Source: Leptofilum sp041748655 (GTDB lineage: Bacteria > Chloroflexota > Anaerolineae > Promineifilales > Promineifilaceae). From it: a DNA stretch of 64,000 nt. Positions within the stretch are counted from its first letter, which is position 1. Each line of letters begins with the position of its first letter. The position numbers were made by a program, and so were the translations under genes. The stretch is from NCBI GenBank assembly GCA_041748655.1, contig JBGTCV010000115.1, forward strand, positions 59,331 to 123,330. Reading direction: 5' to 3'. Below are positions 16,500-25,283 of this stretch, piece after piece. The notes beneath the pieces are model-generated. The model did no database searches and had not been told where the DNA came from. It was given only the letters and a program-made list of their open reading frames with translations.

Positions 16500-16772
16500 A
16501 TGTATATCGGACGTGTTTCAGGGACGGTGGTAGCCACTGTTAAACATGCGGCATTTAACGGCCGTAAACTGCTCATTGTAGACAAGCTGGGTGAAGACGG
16601 GCAGCCCAGCGGCGGCTACGATATTTGCGTAGACACAGTTCAGGCAGGCTTGGGGGACAAGGTGCTGGTGCTTGACGAAGGCAACGGCGCTCGCCAGGTG
16701 CTCAACCTGAAAACCGCTCCCATTCGCGCCGTCATCGTCGGCATCGTCGATGATGTGGCCATCCCCAAATAA
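16500..16772 (+). CDS. BMC-P pentameric vertex protein (EutN/CcmL family), paralogue 3
   Basis: This 90-residue EutN/CcmL protein begins MYIGRVSGTVVATVKH and contains GRKLLIVDKL, the turn DTVQAGLGDKVLVLDEGNGARQ and the ending AVIVGIVDDV. It stands alone about 9.4 kb from the main shell genes, between minus-strand genes, so it needs its own promoter. Satellite pentamer genes are known in other BMC systems. It may cap the same shell as the two other pentamers or be used under different conditions. Confidence 0.93.
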   Translation: MYIGRVSGTVVATVKHAAFNGRKLLIVDKLGEDGQPSGGYDICVDTVQAGLGDKVLVLDEGNGARQVLNLKTAPIRAVIVGIVDDVAIPK

Positions 16773-16788
16773 TTCCCCATAGGTTTCA

Positions 16789-18627
16789 TTATTCTGCAGG
16801 GAAGATTGTATCTACCACAGCCAGGATAAGGTCTAGTTCTGGACCGCGCACAATGAGGGTTTCTTGCTCGGATTGGTAAAGACAGATCAGTTCGGCCTCC
16901 CCTGGCCAACATTCCCCGCCACTGGTTTGCAGTTCACCGCTGCTGCCAAACAGGCGCGTAGGGTAATTGGGGTAAAGCGCGGCAAACTCGGTGCTGTCCT
17001 GCGGAGTGTCCCAAACAGCGTGCAGAGCCATGAGGAAGCTGCCGTCGGCGTCATTGCTGTAGATAGCAAACCGGTCGCCACCCCAGCCGGAAACGGCCGT
17101 TTCTACCTGCGTCTCATTCAGCTGCTGCGCCAAATATTGCCCCAGCATAAACTCACCCAGCACAGATGTCTGAACCAACGCCCAATCATCCCCCAAAACT
17201 GGCTCTAAATTGGGCAGCGTCACCAGCAAAGGCCCCTCATCTGCCAGATACTTTTCCGGGTGCAAAATCTGCTCGGTCGATTGGGGCAAATGGGCCCAGG
17301 CGGCGTCCAGCGCCGGATACCCCCCATTTTCAAAGAGAAAGCGGGCAAAATTGAGGCCGAATTCGTAGGGGAATAGCAGCCGATTGGCTACAGCTGGTGG
17401 CGCATCGGCCAGGGCTGCTGCGTTAATGGTATAGGTTTGGGGGACAACGGCCGTTTCCAGCGGCAGGTAGCGGGCAATTAAAAAGTTCTCCTGCACCACC
17501 GTCGCTTCCCCCTCACTCAGCGCCGCCAGCGCCAACGCCTGGTCCAGCGTCAGCTGGCTGCTAACCAGCTCGTCCAATCCAAAATTCTGAGCCTGAATCA
17601 GGTAAAGCAGCTGCCGCACATAACCTAACTGCGCCAGCGCCGTGCCGTTATCTTGCTCAAACAACAGCATTTCGCGAGAGAGTTGTCGGTACAAAGCGGG
17701 CGTTGGCTCACTGTACAGCGCTTGCAACAGCGCCTCATAATCAAAATCTGACTCAGCAAAATCAAATGCCTGGCCCAAAAGCCCGGAAGCAGCCCACAAC
17801 TCACTGTTAGCCAGGGCTGCGGCATCTGCCAGCTGCACCTGCCGCAGCTGTGCGCCAGAAACCACCAGCTCGCTGACGCCATTGGGAATGGGCAGCTGGC
17901 GCAGGCCGCTCACCAACCTGTTGATGTTGCCGCGCAGGGTGTCACTGGTCTCGTTGAGCAGACGGTTGGCGGTGTCGGCCAGGGCCACGGTAACCGTGAC
18001 TGTTGCCTGGCGGCTGCTGACGCCTTCGCTGTTAACGGCCGTTAGCTGAATCACGTATTCGTTCGCCTCGGCAGGTTCCCAGGGGGAAACGGCCGTAAAC
18101 AAGGTCTCATCCCGTGGCAGATACGTTTCCACCGGCTCATCATTGATGGCCAGATTCACCGAGGCGACACCTTTGGGGTCGGTAGCTACCAGAACGATGT
18201 TGATCGAATCGCCGAGGGAAAGGAGACGGCCGTTTACCGGGGACAAAATCGCCACTTCCGGCGGCTGGGAGAGGACCGCCTCCTGCTGGCTTTGCAGCGT
18301 GGTGATCGTCTGGCTGGCGGCGTCGAGCTGATCGGTGAGGGCATTCACCTCTTGCTGGCTGCGCACCAGCTCGCCATCCAGCAGCAGCGTGCTGGATTCG
18401 GCCGTTGCCAGAGCATCGGCCGTAAAGGCGCGGGTTGCTTCGGCGGCTGCCAGGTTAAGTTCGGTTTGGGCCAAATCTTGCTGGAAAGCGGCCGTTTTTG
18501 TCTCCAGCGTATCCCGCTGCTGCACCACCGTTTGCCGACCCTGAAACAGGAAGACAAAAGCAGCCAGCAAGACAAGGAGCAGCATCAACAAGGTAAGGAC
18601 AAGGCCGGTAAGAGAGGTTGTTTTCAT
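16789..18627 (-). CDS. Membrane-anchored coiled-coil protein with Ig-like segment
   Basis: A single N-terminal membrane helix (LVLTLLMLLLVLLAAFVFLF) anchors this 612-residue protein, with the bulk probably outside. Residues about 30-110 are a coiled coil (QRDTLETKTAAFQQDLAQTE and onward). Then comes an Ig-like stretch (PPEVAILSPVNGRLLSLGDS to VTVTVALADTANR), and a large helical region of about 380 residues that I do not recognise but that has some look of a gluzincin-like or collagenase-like scaffold without an HExxH motif. Function unknown. It is the last gene before the isolated pentamer gene, with which it converges. Confidence 0.65.
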   Translation of the reverse strand: MKTTSLTGLVLTLLMLLLVLLAAFVFLFQGRQTVVQQRDTLETKTAAFQQDLAQTELNLAAAEATRAFTADALATAESSTLLLDGELVRSQQEVNALTDQLDAASQTITTLQSQQEAVLSQPPEVAILSPVNGRLLSLGDSINIVLVATDPKGVASVNLAINDEPVETYLPRDETLFTAVSPWEPAEANEYVIQLTAVNSEGVSSRQATVTVTVALADTANRLLNETSDTLRGNINRLVSGLRQLPIPNGVSELVVSGAQLRQVQLADAAALANSELWAASGLLGQAFDFAESDFDYEALLQALYSEPTPALYRQLSREMLLFEQDNGTALAQLGYVRQLLYLIQAQNFGLDELVSSQLTLDQALALAALSEGEATVVQENFLIARYLPLETAVVPQTYTINAAALADAPPAVANRLLFPYEFGLNFARFLFENGGYPALDAAWAHLPQSTEQILHPEKYLADEGPLLVTLPNLEPVLGDDWALVQTSVLGEFMLGQYLAQQLNETQVETAVSGWGGDRFAIYSNDADGSFLMALHAVWDTPQDSTEFAALYPNYPTRLFGSSGELQTSGGECWPGEAELICLYQSEQETLIVRGPELDLILAVVDTIFPAE

Positions 18628-18798
18628 GCAAAAAGTCCAGTGTGGAAAAGTTGCCTGTTGCGGCGCGTGCAGCTGTTGTAGAACAGGGCGATTTTAAAAG
18701 TAATCATGTGTGGAGAATCCTACACGAGGATAAATCGCGGGTCAAGCATATTTTTGTGAAAGAAACCAACCGGAGGTTACGACAGGCAAGCGGTGGAT

Positions 18799-18836
18799 CA
18801 AAAAAGGGCAGCAGCCGAAGCTGCTACCCTTTTTAT
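18799..18836 (-). terminator. Strong intrinsic terminator with UUCG loop
   Basis: Read on the minus strand, GGGTAGCAGC, the tetraloop TTCG and GCTGCTGCCC are followed by six T residues. The 10-bp stem is complete, with one G-U wobble. It ends transcription of the endonuclease gene and shields the coiled-coil gene. On the plus strand it also ends in five T residues. Confidence 0.9.
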
Positions 18837-18919
18837 CGTTCAAAACTTAACGCCGTTTTTCAGATTTGTCCAATCTTGAAGATTGGGCCAATCTCAGCCA
18901 GTAACTTTTAGACGGTTAC

Positions 18920-21900
18920 TTAGTATGGCAAAGTTGAATCATACAGAGGACCATCGTCAACTGCTTTGCCAAAAGCGCCCAGGCTGCGCGGAACCGTTAC
19001 CAGAACCTCGCCACTGCAGCTGCCGCCATTGCCGTCGGTTGCGGTGAAGAAGATGTGGTAAACACGGCCGTTGCCGTTACCCATCCGCTCGGCCCGCACA
19101 TAGGCGGTGTCTGTGCCCACACCCATGCCGTCTGGCGCAGTGAAGCCGCTGCCAGGGCCAAACACAGGCTCATCCTGGAAGATGGCGTCGATCAGAATAG
19201 AGACAGCATCCCCATCCGGGTCGGTTACGCCCAGGACGTTGATGGCCACAAACTGACCGTTCGGCGGCCACAAAACGGCCGTGCTGGGGTACGCATCCCC
19301 ACAGAACGGCGCTTCGTTTGGCGTGGTCAGGTTCAGCCCAACAATCACCGGGTCGTGGTCGGAGGAGCGGTACGCATTCGGTTCGTACAGCGCTTGCTGG
19401 GCGGGCTGCTTGAAGGAGGTGTCGTAATCCAGAATGTCTGGCTCATCGGCGTTGATATGCCATTCCGTTGCGCCAGTCACCTGAGGCGTCAGGCTGCTGC
19501 TGGACAGCGCGTAATCCAGATAACCTACCTTGCCATCAAAGACATACCCGTAAGCAAACTCACCTCCGTAGGCAAAGATCAGATCGGTATAATCGTCACT
19601 TGTACCCAGCACACCATCTGGCCCGGCCAGAATGGCGTTGATCGGGTCTTCTTTATCGTAGGAGTTCAAATCCCCGATGATGAGCACATCTGGGTCGCCG
19701 CTGCCGGTGGGGTCAGTGGCCAGCCAATCGACCATCGCTTCGGCGGCCAGCAGGCGGGTGATGTTACAGTTGCCTGCCCCATCGCCCAGGTCTGGGTCGC
19801 CTACATCGTCACAGGCAGAACCTTTGGATTTGAGGTGATTCACCGCCACCGTTACGACGCCACCACTGCTGTTCTCCATAAAGCTTTGGGCCAGCACAGG
19901 TCGATTCTTGGTGTCGTTGAAACGAGCATCGACTGAACTATCCAGCACGGCAAAACTGCCATACGGGGTTACGGTTCCCGGTTTGTAGATGAAAGCCATC
20001 CGGATGGCATCTGTGCCAATTGCCCCAGTTGCAATGTAGTCATACGTTCCTACGCCAAGTAGATCGTTAAGACCACTTACCAAGTCTGCAGTTGGCACAT
20101 CGCCGGGATGGTTTTCAATCTCAATCAGGCCAACAACGTCGGCGTTGATAGCTGCCAGAGCGGCAATGATTTTGGTGCGCTGACGTGTCAACTCATTGGC
20201 GTTATCAGCACCACGACATTCCTGATTGCCAGCCGGACCACAGATGAAAGCGCCGGTGTCAATCGTGGTGAAGTAGTTCAACACGTTGAAGCTGGCAACT
20301 GTCATGGTGCCACCTACTGGATCGGGCGCAGCGGTGCGCGGGTTCACGGAGGTATAGTTGGCACCCTGAACCGGATGTACCCGGTAGAGGCCAAAGGTGT
20401 TGTCCATGACGCCAGTAACACCCTGGACCAGATCGCCACCCCGGAAGGTGTTGGTCAGGTCAAAGATGTCGCCGTTGGGATGGATGGCGGGGTCTGGATT
20501 CTGGGAAGAACGGCCGTCATCCAACGTAATCCGGGCCAGCGCTTGTTCTGCCGCCAGAGCAATGGCAGCGGCACCGGGTTCTACAACGGCCGTTGGCGTA
20601 TGCTGCCGATCGGTGGTTAGAACAATCTCGCCAAACCGGTCAAAGTTGAAATATTCACTAATAACCAGACTCTGCGGGAAAGTGACCAGCATCCCTTCAT
20701 ACCGTTCAAAGTCTGCAATTTCACTGACTGGCAGCAGAACTTCGGCAGGTGTCGGCAAGGGGACCGAAATGTTGCAGAGTGCAACTTCCGTATTGGTCAG
20801 CTGCGTCATCAGAGACGCACCGCCGGAAGTGCTAAATTCTGCAACCGTGCCCAGTACCCGAACAAGATTGCCCACAGCGACATCTGTGGTGGCCGCAAAG
20901 ATAAAGATACCTTCAGAGGTAGTCGGATCGGCATCGGCGTCGCTATCTTCTTCCTGCACGTAGAAACCATTCAGGTCGCCGTTGTCGGGTGAGGCATTGT
21001 TTTGGAAATCGCCCACGACCACGCCTTCGATGACAACCATGCTGCCAACCAGCGGACTGATCAGACCGCTGCCCTGAACCTCATGAATAAAGGTGGCCGG
21101 ATCGCCGCAAATGCCGATGACCTCGTCGTCATCATCGTCATCGTCGTCAAAACCGCTGTTGCGGGGATTGGGTGCGGCTACGTCAAAGTCGGCGGCATTG
21201 TTATCTGTGTCCTGGTTGCCGGCATCTTTTCTAATAGCGGCCGTTGTATTGCTCAAAGCGGCCGTTGCGCCACTGCCCTCAAAGCAGTTGGCCGTGCCAT
21301 ATCCTACAAAGTCAACCAACGAGGCGTCTCCCAGCGGACAAGCCCCGCTCAGGCCAATCGAACTGTTCACCAAGGCAACCTTGCCACTACCCGCGGCCAT
21401 TGCAATCGTTCCAACTGCATCTGGCGTGGGCAAGGAGACAGAGCCACCTGAACCGGCAGCTTGCTGTATCAAATAGTAACTGCCGGGGGCCATCGTGCCA
21501 CTCAGCGAGGTCACTTGCCAGGAAGTGCCTGCAGCTGAAGCATATTGAACTGACCAGCCGGTAATGTCTACCGGATCATTCCCCGCGTTGTACAGCTCAA
21601 TAAAGTCGTGGGTCAGGGTGGCCCCGCTGTTGCCGCCGCCGCCATAAACCTGGCTAATGACAACTTTTGCTGGCCCGCCAACTTCTGGCACCAGGACATT
21701 CACAGCGCCTGGGGTGTTCAACGCCTCGCCAGGGTCTGGCGTGCCGGTGAAACCGGGCAGGCCTTCGCCGTCAAAATCGTTCAGCGCCCAATCTGCGGCA
21801 CTGTCTGTATCAACACCATCGGGGATGCGGGAAGCGCCACCAGGCGTAAACGCATTGCCGCCAAAGCCAGGAGCTAAAACCGTCGTGGCGTAGGTGCGGT

Positions 21901-22858
21901 CGTCGACGCCGCCGTCGCTAACGGCCACATCATCAACGATGCTGCTCCACGGTGTTGCGTCTAAAACACCATCGTCGTCGGTGTCGAGATCATTCCCGGC
22001 ACTGCCAGAAAAATCTTTAACCAACAGCAGCGTCAGCGTACCATTTTCAAAAACATTGCTCAGGAAACCGGTTGTCCAATAGCCGTCGGCATTGGTTGTA
22101 CCCACCTGAATCGCGCTGTCGATGACCCCGGCACCTGCACCATCTCCCTCAATTTGCAGCAAGGTGTAGTCAGAGTAATCGGTATTGGCATCACCAAGAA
22201 TCTCTACAAACTCATGGGTGTCTGTGCCAACATGGTTAAAGACAAATTCGTTAATGATAGGTTCGGCGGGTTCAACAGTACCGGCAAAGCTCTGACCGGT
22301 GTTAACAGCACCGAACGTTTCCGGCTGTTCAACTGTCCAGGCAAAATCTTCATAGGCGGTGCCGTTGCCTTCCAGCTGCAGGGAGTAGCCAACAGGGCCA
22401 GTTCCGGGCTGACTTACGCCAATATCAACACTGGTCATACCGGCGGCAGGGCCATCCAAGGCGTCGAAGACGCCTTCATAGCTCAGAAACTGGATGACAG
22501 TGTTTGCAGCGTCTACCAACGCCATACCATCAGGCGCGCCGTTTTGGATGCCGTTGGTTGGGTAAGAAACAAAAACGACGCCATACCCATTTTGTAGATT
22601 GGGTATGGCGCCGCTCAGGGGGGTGGTGGTATAGGCTGAACCGTTGGCTCCATTGTATAACACCAGGCTCCAGCCAGTCAGGTCTGTTCCGGCTGGCCCA
22701 GCAATTTCAATCGCTTCGCCCACATCGGTTCCGGTGTTGTCATAATGTATCTCATTGATAAAAACAGTTGTTTGCGCAAAGACGGGAATGCTCATTGTCA
22801 AGAGCAGCGTCAGGAAGATGACGGCCGTTAATGCGCGTATACGACGTGTCGGTTTCAT
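18920..22858 (-). CDS. Secreted ExeM/NucH-type endonuclease with lamin-tail domains
   Basis: This protein of about 1,312 residues starts with a signal peptide (ALTAVIFLTLLLTMSIPVFA) at the ATG behind AAAGGAGATTTT. Three lamin-tail-like domains follow: VFINEIHYDNTGTDVGEAIE, IINEFVFNHVGTDTHEFVEI and VVISQVYGGGGNSGATLTHD. An acidic run of seven or more Asp comes next, then an OB-like segment, then an endonuclease/exonuclease/phosphatase domain with FNVLNYF, LIEIENH, VNHLKSKGS, GDLNSY and SDHDPV, the expected metal and catalytic positions. ExeM/NucH enzymes degrade extracellular DNA, often in biofilms. The C-terminal part (PPNGQFVAINVLGVTDPDGD) looks like a calcium-binding adhesion fold. No sorting signal is evident. 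Confidence 0.9.
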   Translation of the reverse strand: MKPTRRIRALTAVIFLTLLLTMSIPVFAQTTVFINEIHYDNTGTDVGEAIEIAGPAGTDLTGWSLVLYNGANGSAYTTTPLSGAIPNLQNGYGVVFVSYPTNGIQNGAPDGMALVDAANTVIQFLSYEGVFDALDGPAAGMTSVDIGVSQPGTGPVGYSLQLEGNGTAYEDFAWTVEQPETFGAVNTGQSFAGTVEPAEPIINEFVFNHVGTDTHEFVEILGDANTDYSDYTLLQIEGDGAGAGVIDSAIQVGTTNADGYWTTGFLSNVFENGTLTLLLVKDFSGSAGNDLDTDDDGVLDATPWSSIVDDVAVSDGGVDDRTYATTVLAPGFGGNAFTPGGASRIPDGVDTDSAADWALNDFDGEGLPGFTGTPDPGEALNTPGAVNVLVPEVGGPAKVVISQVYGGGGNSGATLTHDFIELYNAGNDPVDITGWSVQYASAAGTSWQVTSLSGTMAPGSYYLIQQAAGSGGSVSLPTPDAVGTIAMAAGSGKVALVNSSIGLSGACPLGDASLVDFVGYGTANCFEGSGATAALSNTTAAIRKDAGNQDTDNNAADFDVAAPNPRNSGFDDDDDDDDEVIGICGDPATFIHEVQGSGLISPLVGSMVVIEGVVVGDFQNNASPDNGDLNGFYVQEEDSDADADPTTSEGIFIFAATTDVAVGNLVRVLGTVAEFSTSGGASLMTQLTNTEVALCNISVPLPTPAEVLLPVSEIADFERYEGMLVTFPQSLVISEYFNFDRFGEIVLTTDRQHTPTAVVEPGAAAIALAAEQALARITLDDGRSSQNPDPAIHPNGDIFDLTNTFRGGDLVQGVTGVMDNTFGLYRVHPVQGANYTSVNPRTAAPDPVGGTMTVASFNVLNYFTTIDTGAFICGPAGNQECRGADNANELTRQRTKIIAALAAINADVVGLIEIENHPGDVPTADLVSGLNDLLGVGTYDYIATGAIGTDAIRMAFIYKPGTVTPYGSFAVLDSSVDARFNDTKNRPVLAQSFMENSSGGVVTVAVNHLKSKGSACDDVGDPDLGDGAGNCNITRLLAAEAMVDWLATDPTGSGDPDVLIIGDLNSYDKEDPINAILAGPDGVLGTSDDYTDLIFAYGGEFAYGYVFDGKVGYLDYALSSSSLTPQVTGATEWHINADEPDILDYDTSFKQPAQQALYEPNAYRSSDHDPVIVGLNLTTPNEAPFCGDAYPSTAVLWPPNGQFVAINVLGVTDPDGDAVSILIDAIFQDEPVFGPGSGFTAPDGMGVGTDTAYVRAERMGNGNGRVYHIFFTATDGNGGSCSGEVLVTVPRSLGAFGKAVDDGPLYDSTLPY

Positions 22859-23266
22859 AAAATCTCCTTTCATATCTACTATATCTATCTACATCTCGCT
22901 GATAGGGCAACCATGCCATAGAAAGCTTCTGTATGCTTACAAGCAGCTAATCTTCATTAAATCGAAATCGTTCTTAGACAAGCTGGTATAAGCCTAGACA
23001 GCGCTAAACGCACCTTGCTATGTTGCTATTTCTTGCTGTTTTCGATGGATTACCTCCTTATTTGCAATCTGCCAGCTGCGGGCAAACCAAACAGCAAAAA
23101 CCACCGGAAGTGGGGGTTGCCATTTTGTGCCGTTATTTTGTTTAATTTTCTCCCGGAGAGAGACGCAAGGGAAGCAGCAAGTAGCCAAAACAATTGTACT
23201 TGATACCCACTTACATGCTAACTTACGGGATCGCTTAAGGCGCGGAGTTTTCACCAGGATTCTGGC
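22859..23266. other. Gene-free spacer, 408 bp
   Basis: This gap separates the divergent endonuclease and cytochrome genes and must hold their promoters. I see no repeat of the named families, no structured RNA and no convincing ORF. The region is more AT-rich than its neighbours. Confidence 0.5.
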
Positions 23267-23728
23267 TTGAGCGCAGCTTTGCTGAGGGCTGCCGTCTTCT
23301 GCCTCACACCTCTTTACTGTACCGGTCGCAACCAGTTCCCTCTGGCACGGCGGCCTTGTGTCATACTGGCCGGCTTAATGCTGCCCCAACAGGCGCAGGC
23401 GCAGTGCGGCTCCTCGGCTTCGTCGTGCAGAAACTGCCACGAAATTCAGAAAGAAATGCCGGTCAACGCCAACGGCACGAACTGGCACGAAGCCCACTCG
23501 TTTGGTGACTTTTGTGAATTTTGCCACGCCGCAGACCTGGCCGAACGTGACGATGTTTACGCCGTGGCCCTGGGCGTGACAATTGATTTTGAAACGTTGG
23601 AAAATAACAGCGTCACCGTGCGCCACCGGGACACAACTAAACAGGAGCGCATCAGCGTGGACCAGCTGCTACATTACCTGCAAGACCAGCTGCAAGGAAC
23701 GTATGCAAATCCTGACCTTACTGCATGA
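23267..23728 (+). CDS. Small exported c-type cytochrome-like protein
   Basis: Two CxxCH haem-binding motifs, CRNCH and CEFCH, lie about 30 residues apart after a probable signal peptide ending PQQAQAQC. The open frame of 153 residues starts at TTG; the true start is uncertain because the signal peptide looks imperfect, so a frameshift upstream is possible. After CHAADLAERDDVYAVALGV the chain continues without further Cys. Related small multihaem proteins I recall have a third CxxCH at about this point, so an internal deletion is possible. It precedes the DUF3179 gene by 137 bp. Redox role likely; partner unknown. Confidence 0.55.
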   Translation: MSAALLRAAVFCLTPLYCTGRNQFPLARRPCVILAGLMLPQQAQAQCGSSASSCRNCHEIQKEMPVNANGTNWHEAHSFGDFCEFCHAADLAERDDVYAVALGVTIDFETLENNSVTVRHRDTTKQERISVDQLLHYLQDQLQGTYANPDLTA

Positions 23729-23865
23729 ATCCTCACAAAAAACGGCCGTTTGTGAGCCAGATCACGGAAAATGTGAGCAAGATATGAATAATGCAAAGAA
23801 ACACAGCACAATGAACGTCAAAGAAATAAGCATAAAATCAACCTGCAAGATGAGGAGTTATATTT

Positions 23866-25251
23866 ATGAACAAGCCCAATCGACTTTTTTTTCTCTGGCT
23901 GGCCGCTTTAAGCTTGCTTCTTTTGGCGGCTTGCCAGGGTCAGACCGACACGGCCCCGGCTTTATCCGAAAATAATGAGGCTCCGGGGGAGGAAACGGCC
24001 GTTCCCGCCCCAACCGACGCGCCAGAACCATTGGCCGTAGCCACAGAACCAGAATTTGAGCTGGGCGACGGCCAAATCAGGCTGGCCAACGGCACCATCC
24101 TCTTCACCAGCGACGACCGCAGCAGCAGCCTGGAATCGCTCACCCGCAGCTGGAACACCAACTGGGAGCGCCGCACCATCAGCACCGAGGATTTACTCTC
24201 CGGTGGGCCGCCCCGCGACGGCATTCCCTCCATCGACGACCCGCAGTTTGTCCGCCCCGCCGAAGCCGAAGAGTGGCTGGCGGGCAACGAGCCGGTCATC
24301 GCCGTAGAATTTAACGGCGACGCCCGCGCCTACCCGCTGCAAATTCTGACCTGGCACGAAATTGTCAACGACACCGTGGGTGGCGTGCCGCTCATCGTCA
24401 CCTTTTGCCCGCTGTGCAACTCCGCCATTGTGTTCGACCGGACACTGGATGGCGAGCCGGTAGAGTTTGGCACCTCTGGCCTGCTGCGCAACTCCGACCT
24501 GGTGATGTACGATCGCCGCACCGAAACATTGTGGCAGCAGTTCACTGGCGAAGGGCTCATCGGCGACAAGGCGGGTGAGCGGCTCACCTTTTTACCCTCG
24601 GCCATCATCAGCTTCGACAACTTCAAAGAAGCGCATCCAGACGGCGTTGTTTTGTCACGGGAGACGGGGTTTGGTCGCGCTTACGGCCGTAATCCCTACG
24701 CCGGGTACGACACCATTGGCAGCACACCCTTTTTGTTTCGCGGGGAGATAGACGGCCGTTTACCCGCCGTCGCTCGCGTGGTCACCGTTTCCCTGCCGGA
24801 TGGCATCGATGTCGCTTATCCGCTGGACATCTTGTTTGACCAGGGCGTCATCAACGACGTGCAGGGTGAGCAAAATCTGGTGGTCTTCCACGTTGGCGGC
24901 ACCGCCAGCGCCCTGGGCGCCGCCGTCATCGCTGATGCCGAGGATGTGGGCGCGACCGGCGTTTTTGATCCGGTGCTGAATGGGCGACGGCTCACCTTCC
25001 GCAAGGATGGCGACACCATTCTGGACAACGAAACGGGCAGCGGCTGGAACATCGTCGGGCAGGCGATTGAGGGCGAACTGGCAGGGCAGCAGCTCAGCCG
25101 CCTCGTCCACGGTGACCATTTCTGGTTCTCCTGGGCCGTATTTCGGCCGGAGACGATTATTTATTCAGAAGATGGTAATTGGGTAATTACTCAATTACTT
25201 AATTACCCAATTACCCCTAAACAAACCATGAGGAAGCCAATCCCCCTTTGA
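23866..25251 (+). CDS. DUF3179-family lipoprotein
   Basis: A lipobox (LLLAACQG) after the signal peptide and a Pro/Thr/Glu-rich linker place this 461-residue protein on the outer face of the membrane. The body matches DUF3179: VIAVEFNGDARAYPLQILTW, then HEIVNDTVGGVPLIVTFCPL with CPLCNS, a likely metal or redox Cys pair, then GRNPYAGYD and HGDHFWFSW. The biochemical activity of DUF3179 is not known to me. The last 20 or so residues (after EDGNWVITQ) are encoded by an iterated TAATTG repeat, so the native stop has been lost or the end has been replaced. The lysyl-oxidase-like gene starts just downstream. Confidence 0.85.
   Translation: MNKPNRLFFLWLAALSLLLLAACQGQTDTAPALSENNEAPGEETAVPAPTDAPEPLAVATEPEFELGDGQIRLANGTILFTSDDRSSSLESLTRSWNTNWERRTISTEDLLSGGPPRDGIPSIDDPQFVRPAEAEEWLAGNEPVIAVEFNGDARAYPLQILTWHEIVNDTVGGVPLIVTFCPLCNSAIVFDRTLDGEPVEFGTSGLLRNSDLVMYDRRTETLWQQFTGEGLIGDKAGERLTFLPSAIISFDNFKEAHPDGVVLSRETGFGRAYGRNPYAGYDTIGSTPFLFRGEIDGRLPAVARVVTVSLPDGIDVAYPLDILFDQGVINDVQGEQNLVVFHVGGTASALGAAVIADAEDVGATGVFDPVLNGRRLTFRKDGDTILDNETGSGWNIVGQAIEGELAGQQLSRLVHGDHFWFSWAVFRPETIIYSEDGNWVITQLLNYPITPKQTMRKPIPL
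25173..25216. repeat. Iterated TAATTG hairpin repeat, copy 2
   Basis: GGTAATTGGGTAATTACTC is followed by AATTACTTAATTACCCAATT, giving a self-complementary AT-rich hairpin. It lies inside the open frame of the DUF3179 gene and encodes its final residues. Confidence 0.75.
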
Positions 25252-25283
25252 ACTGCATCGCCACAATGGGTAAAATCAGACCC

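Noticed and set aside
19055..19936. A 293-residue open frame opposite the endonuclease gene.
   Set aside because: It is antisense to strongly conserved endonuclease motifs, has no ribosome site, and has a composition typical of shadow frames in GC-rich DNA.
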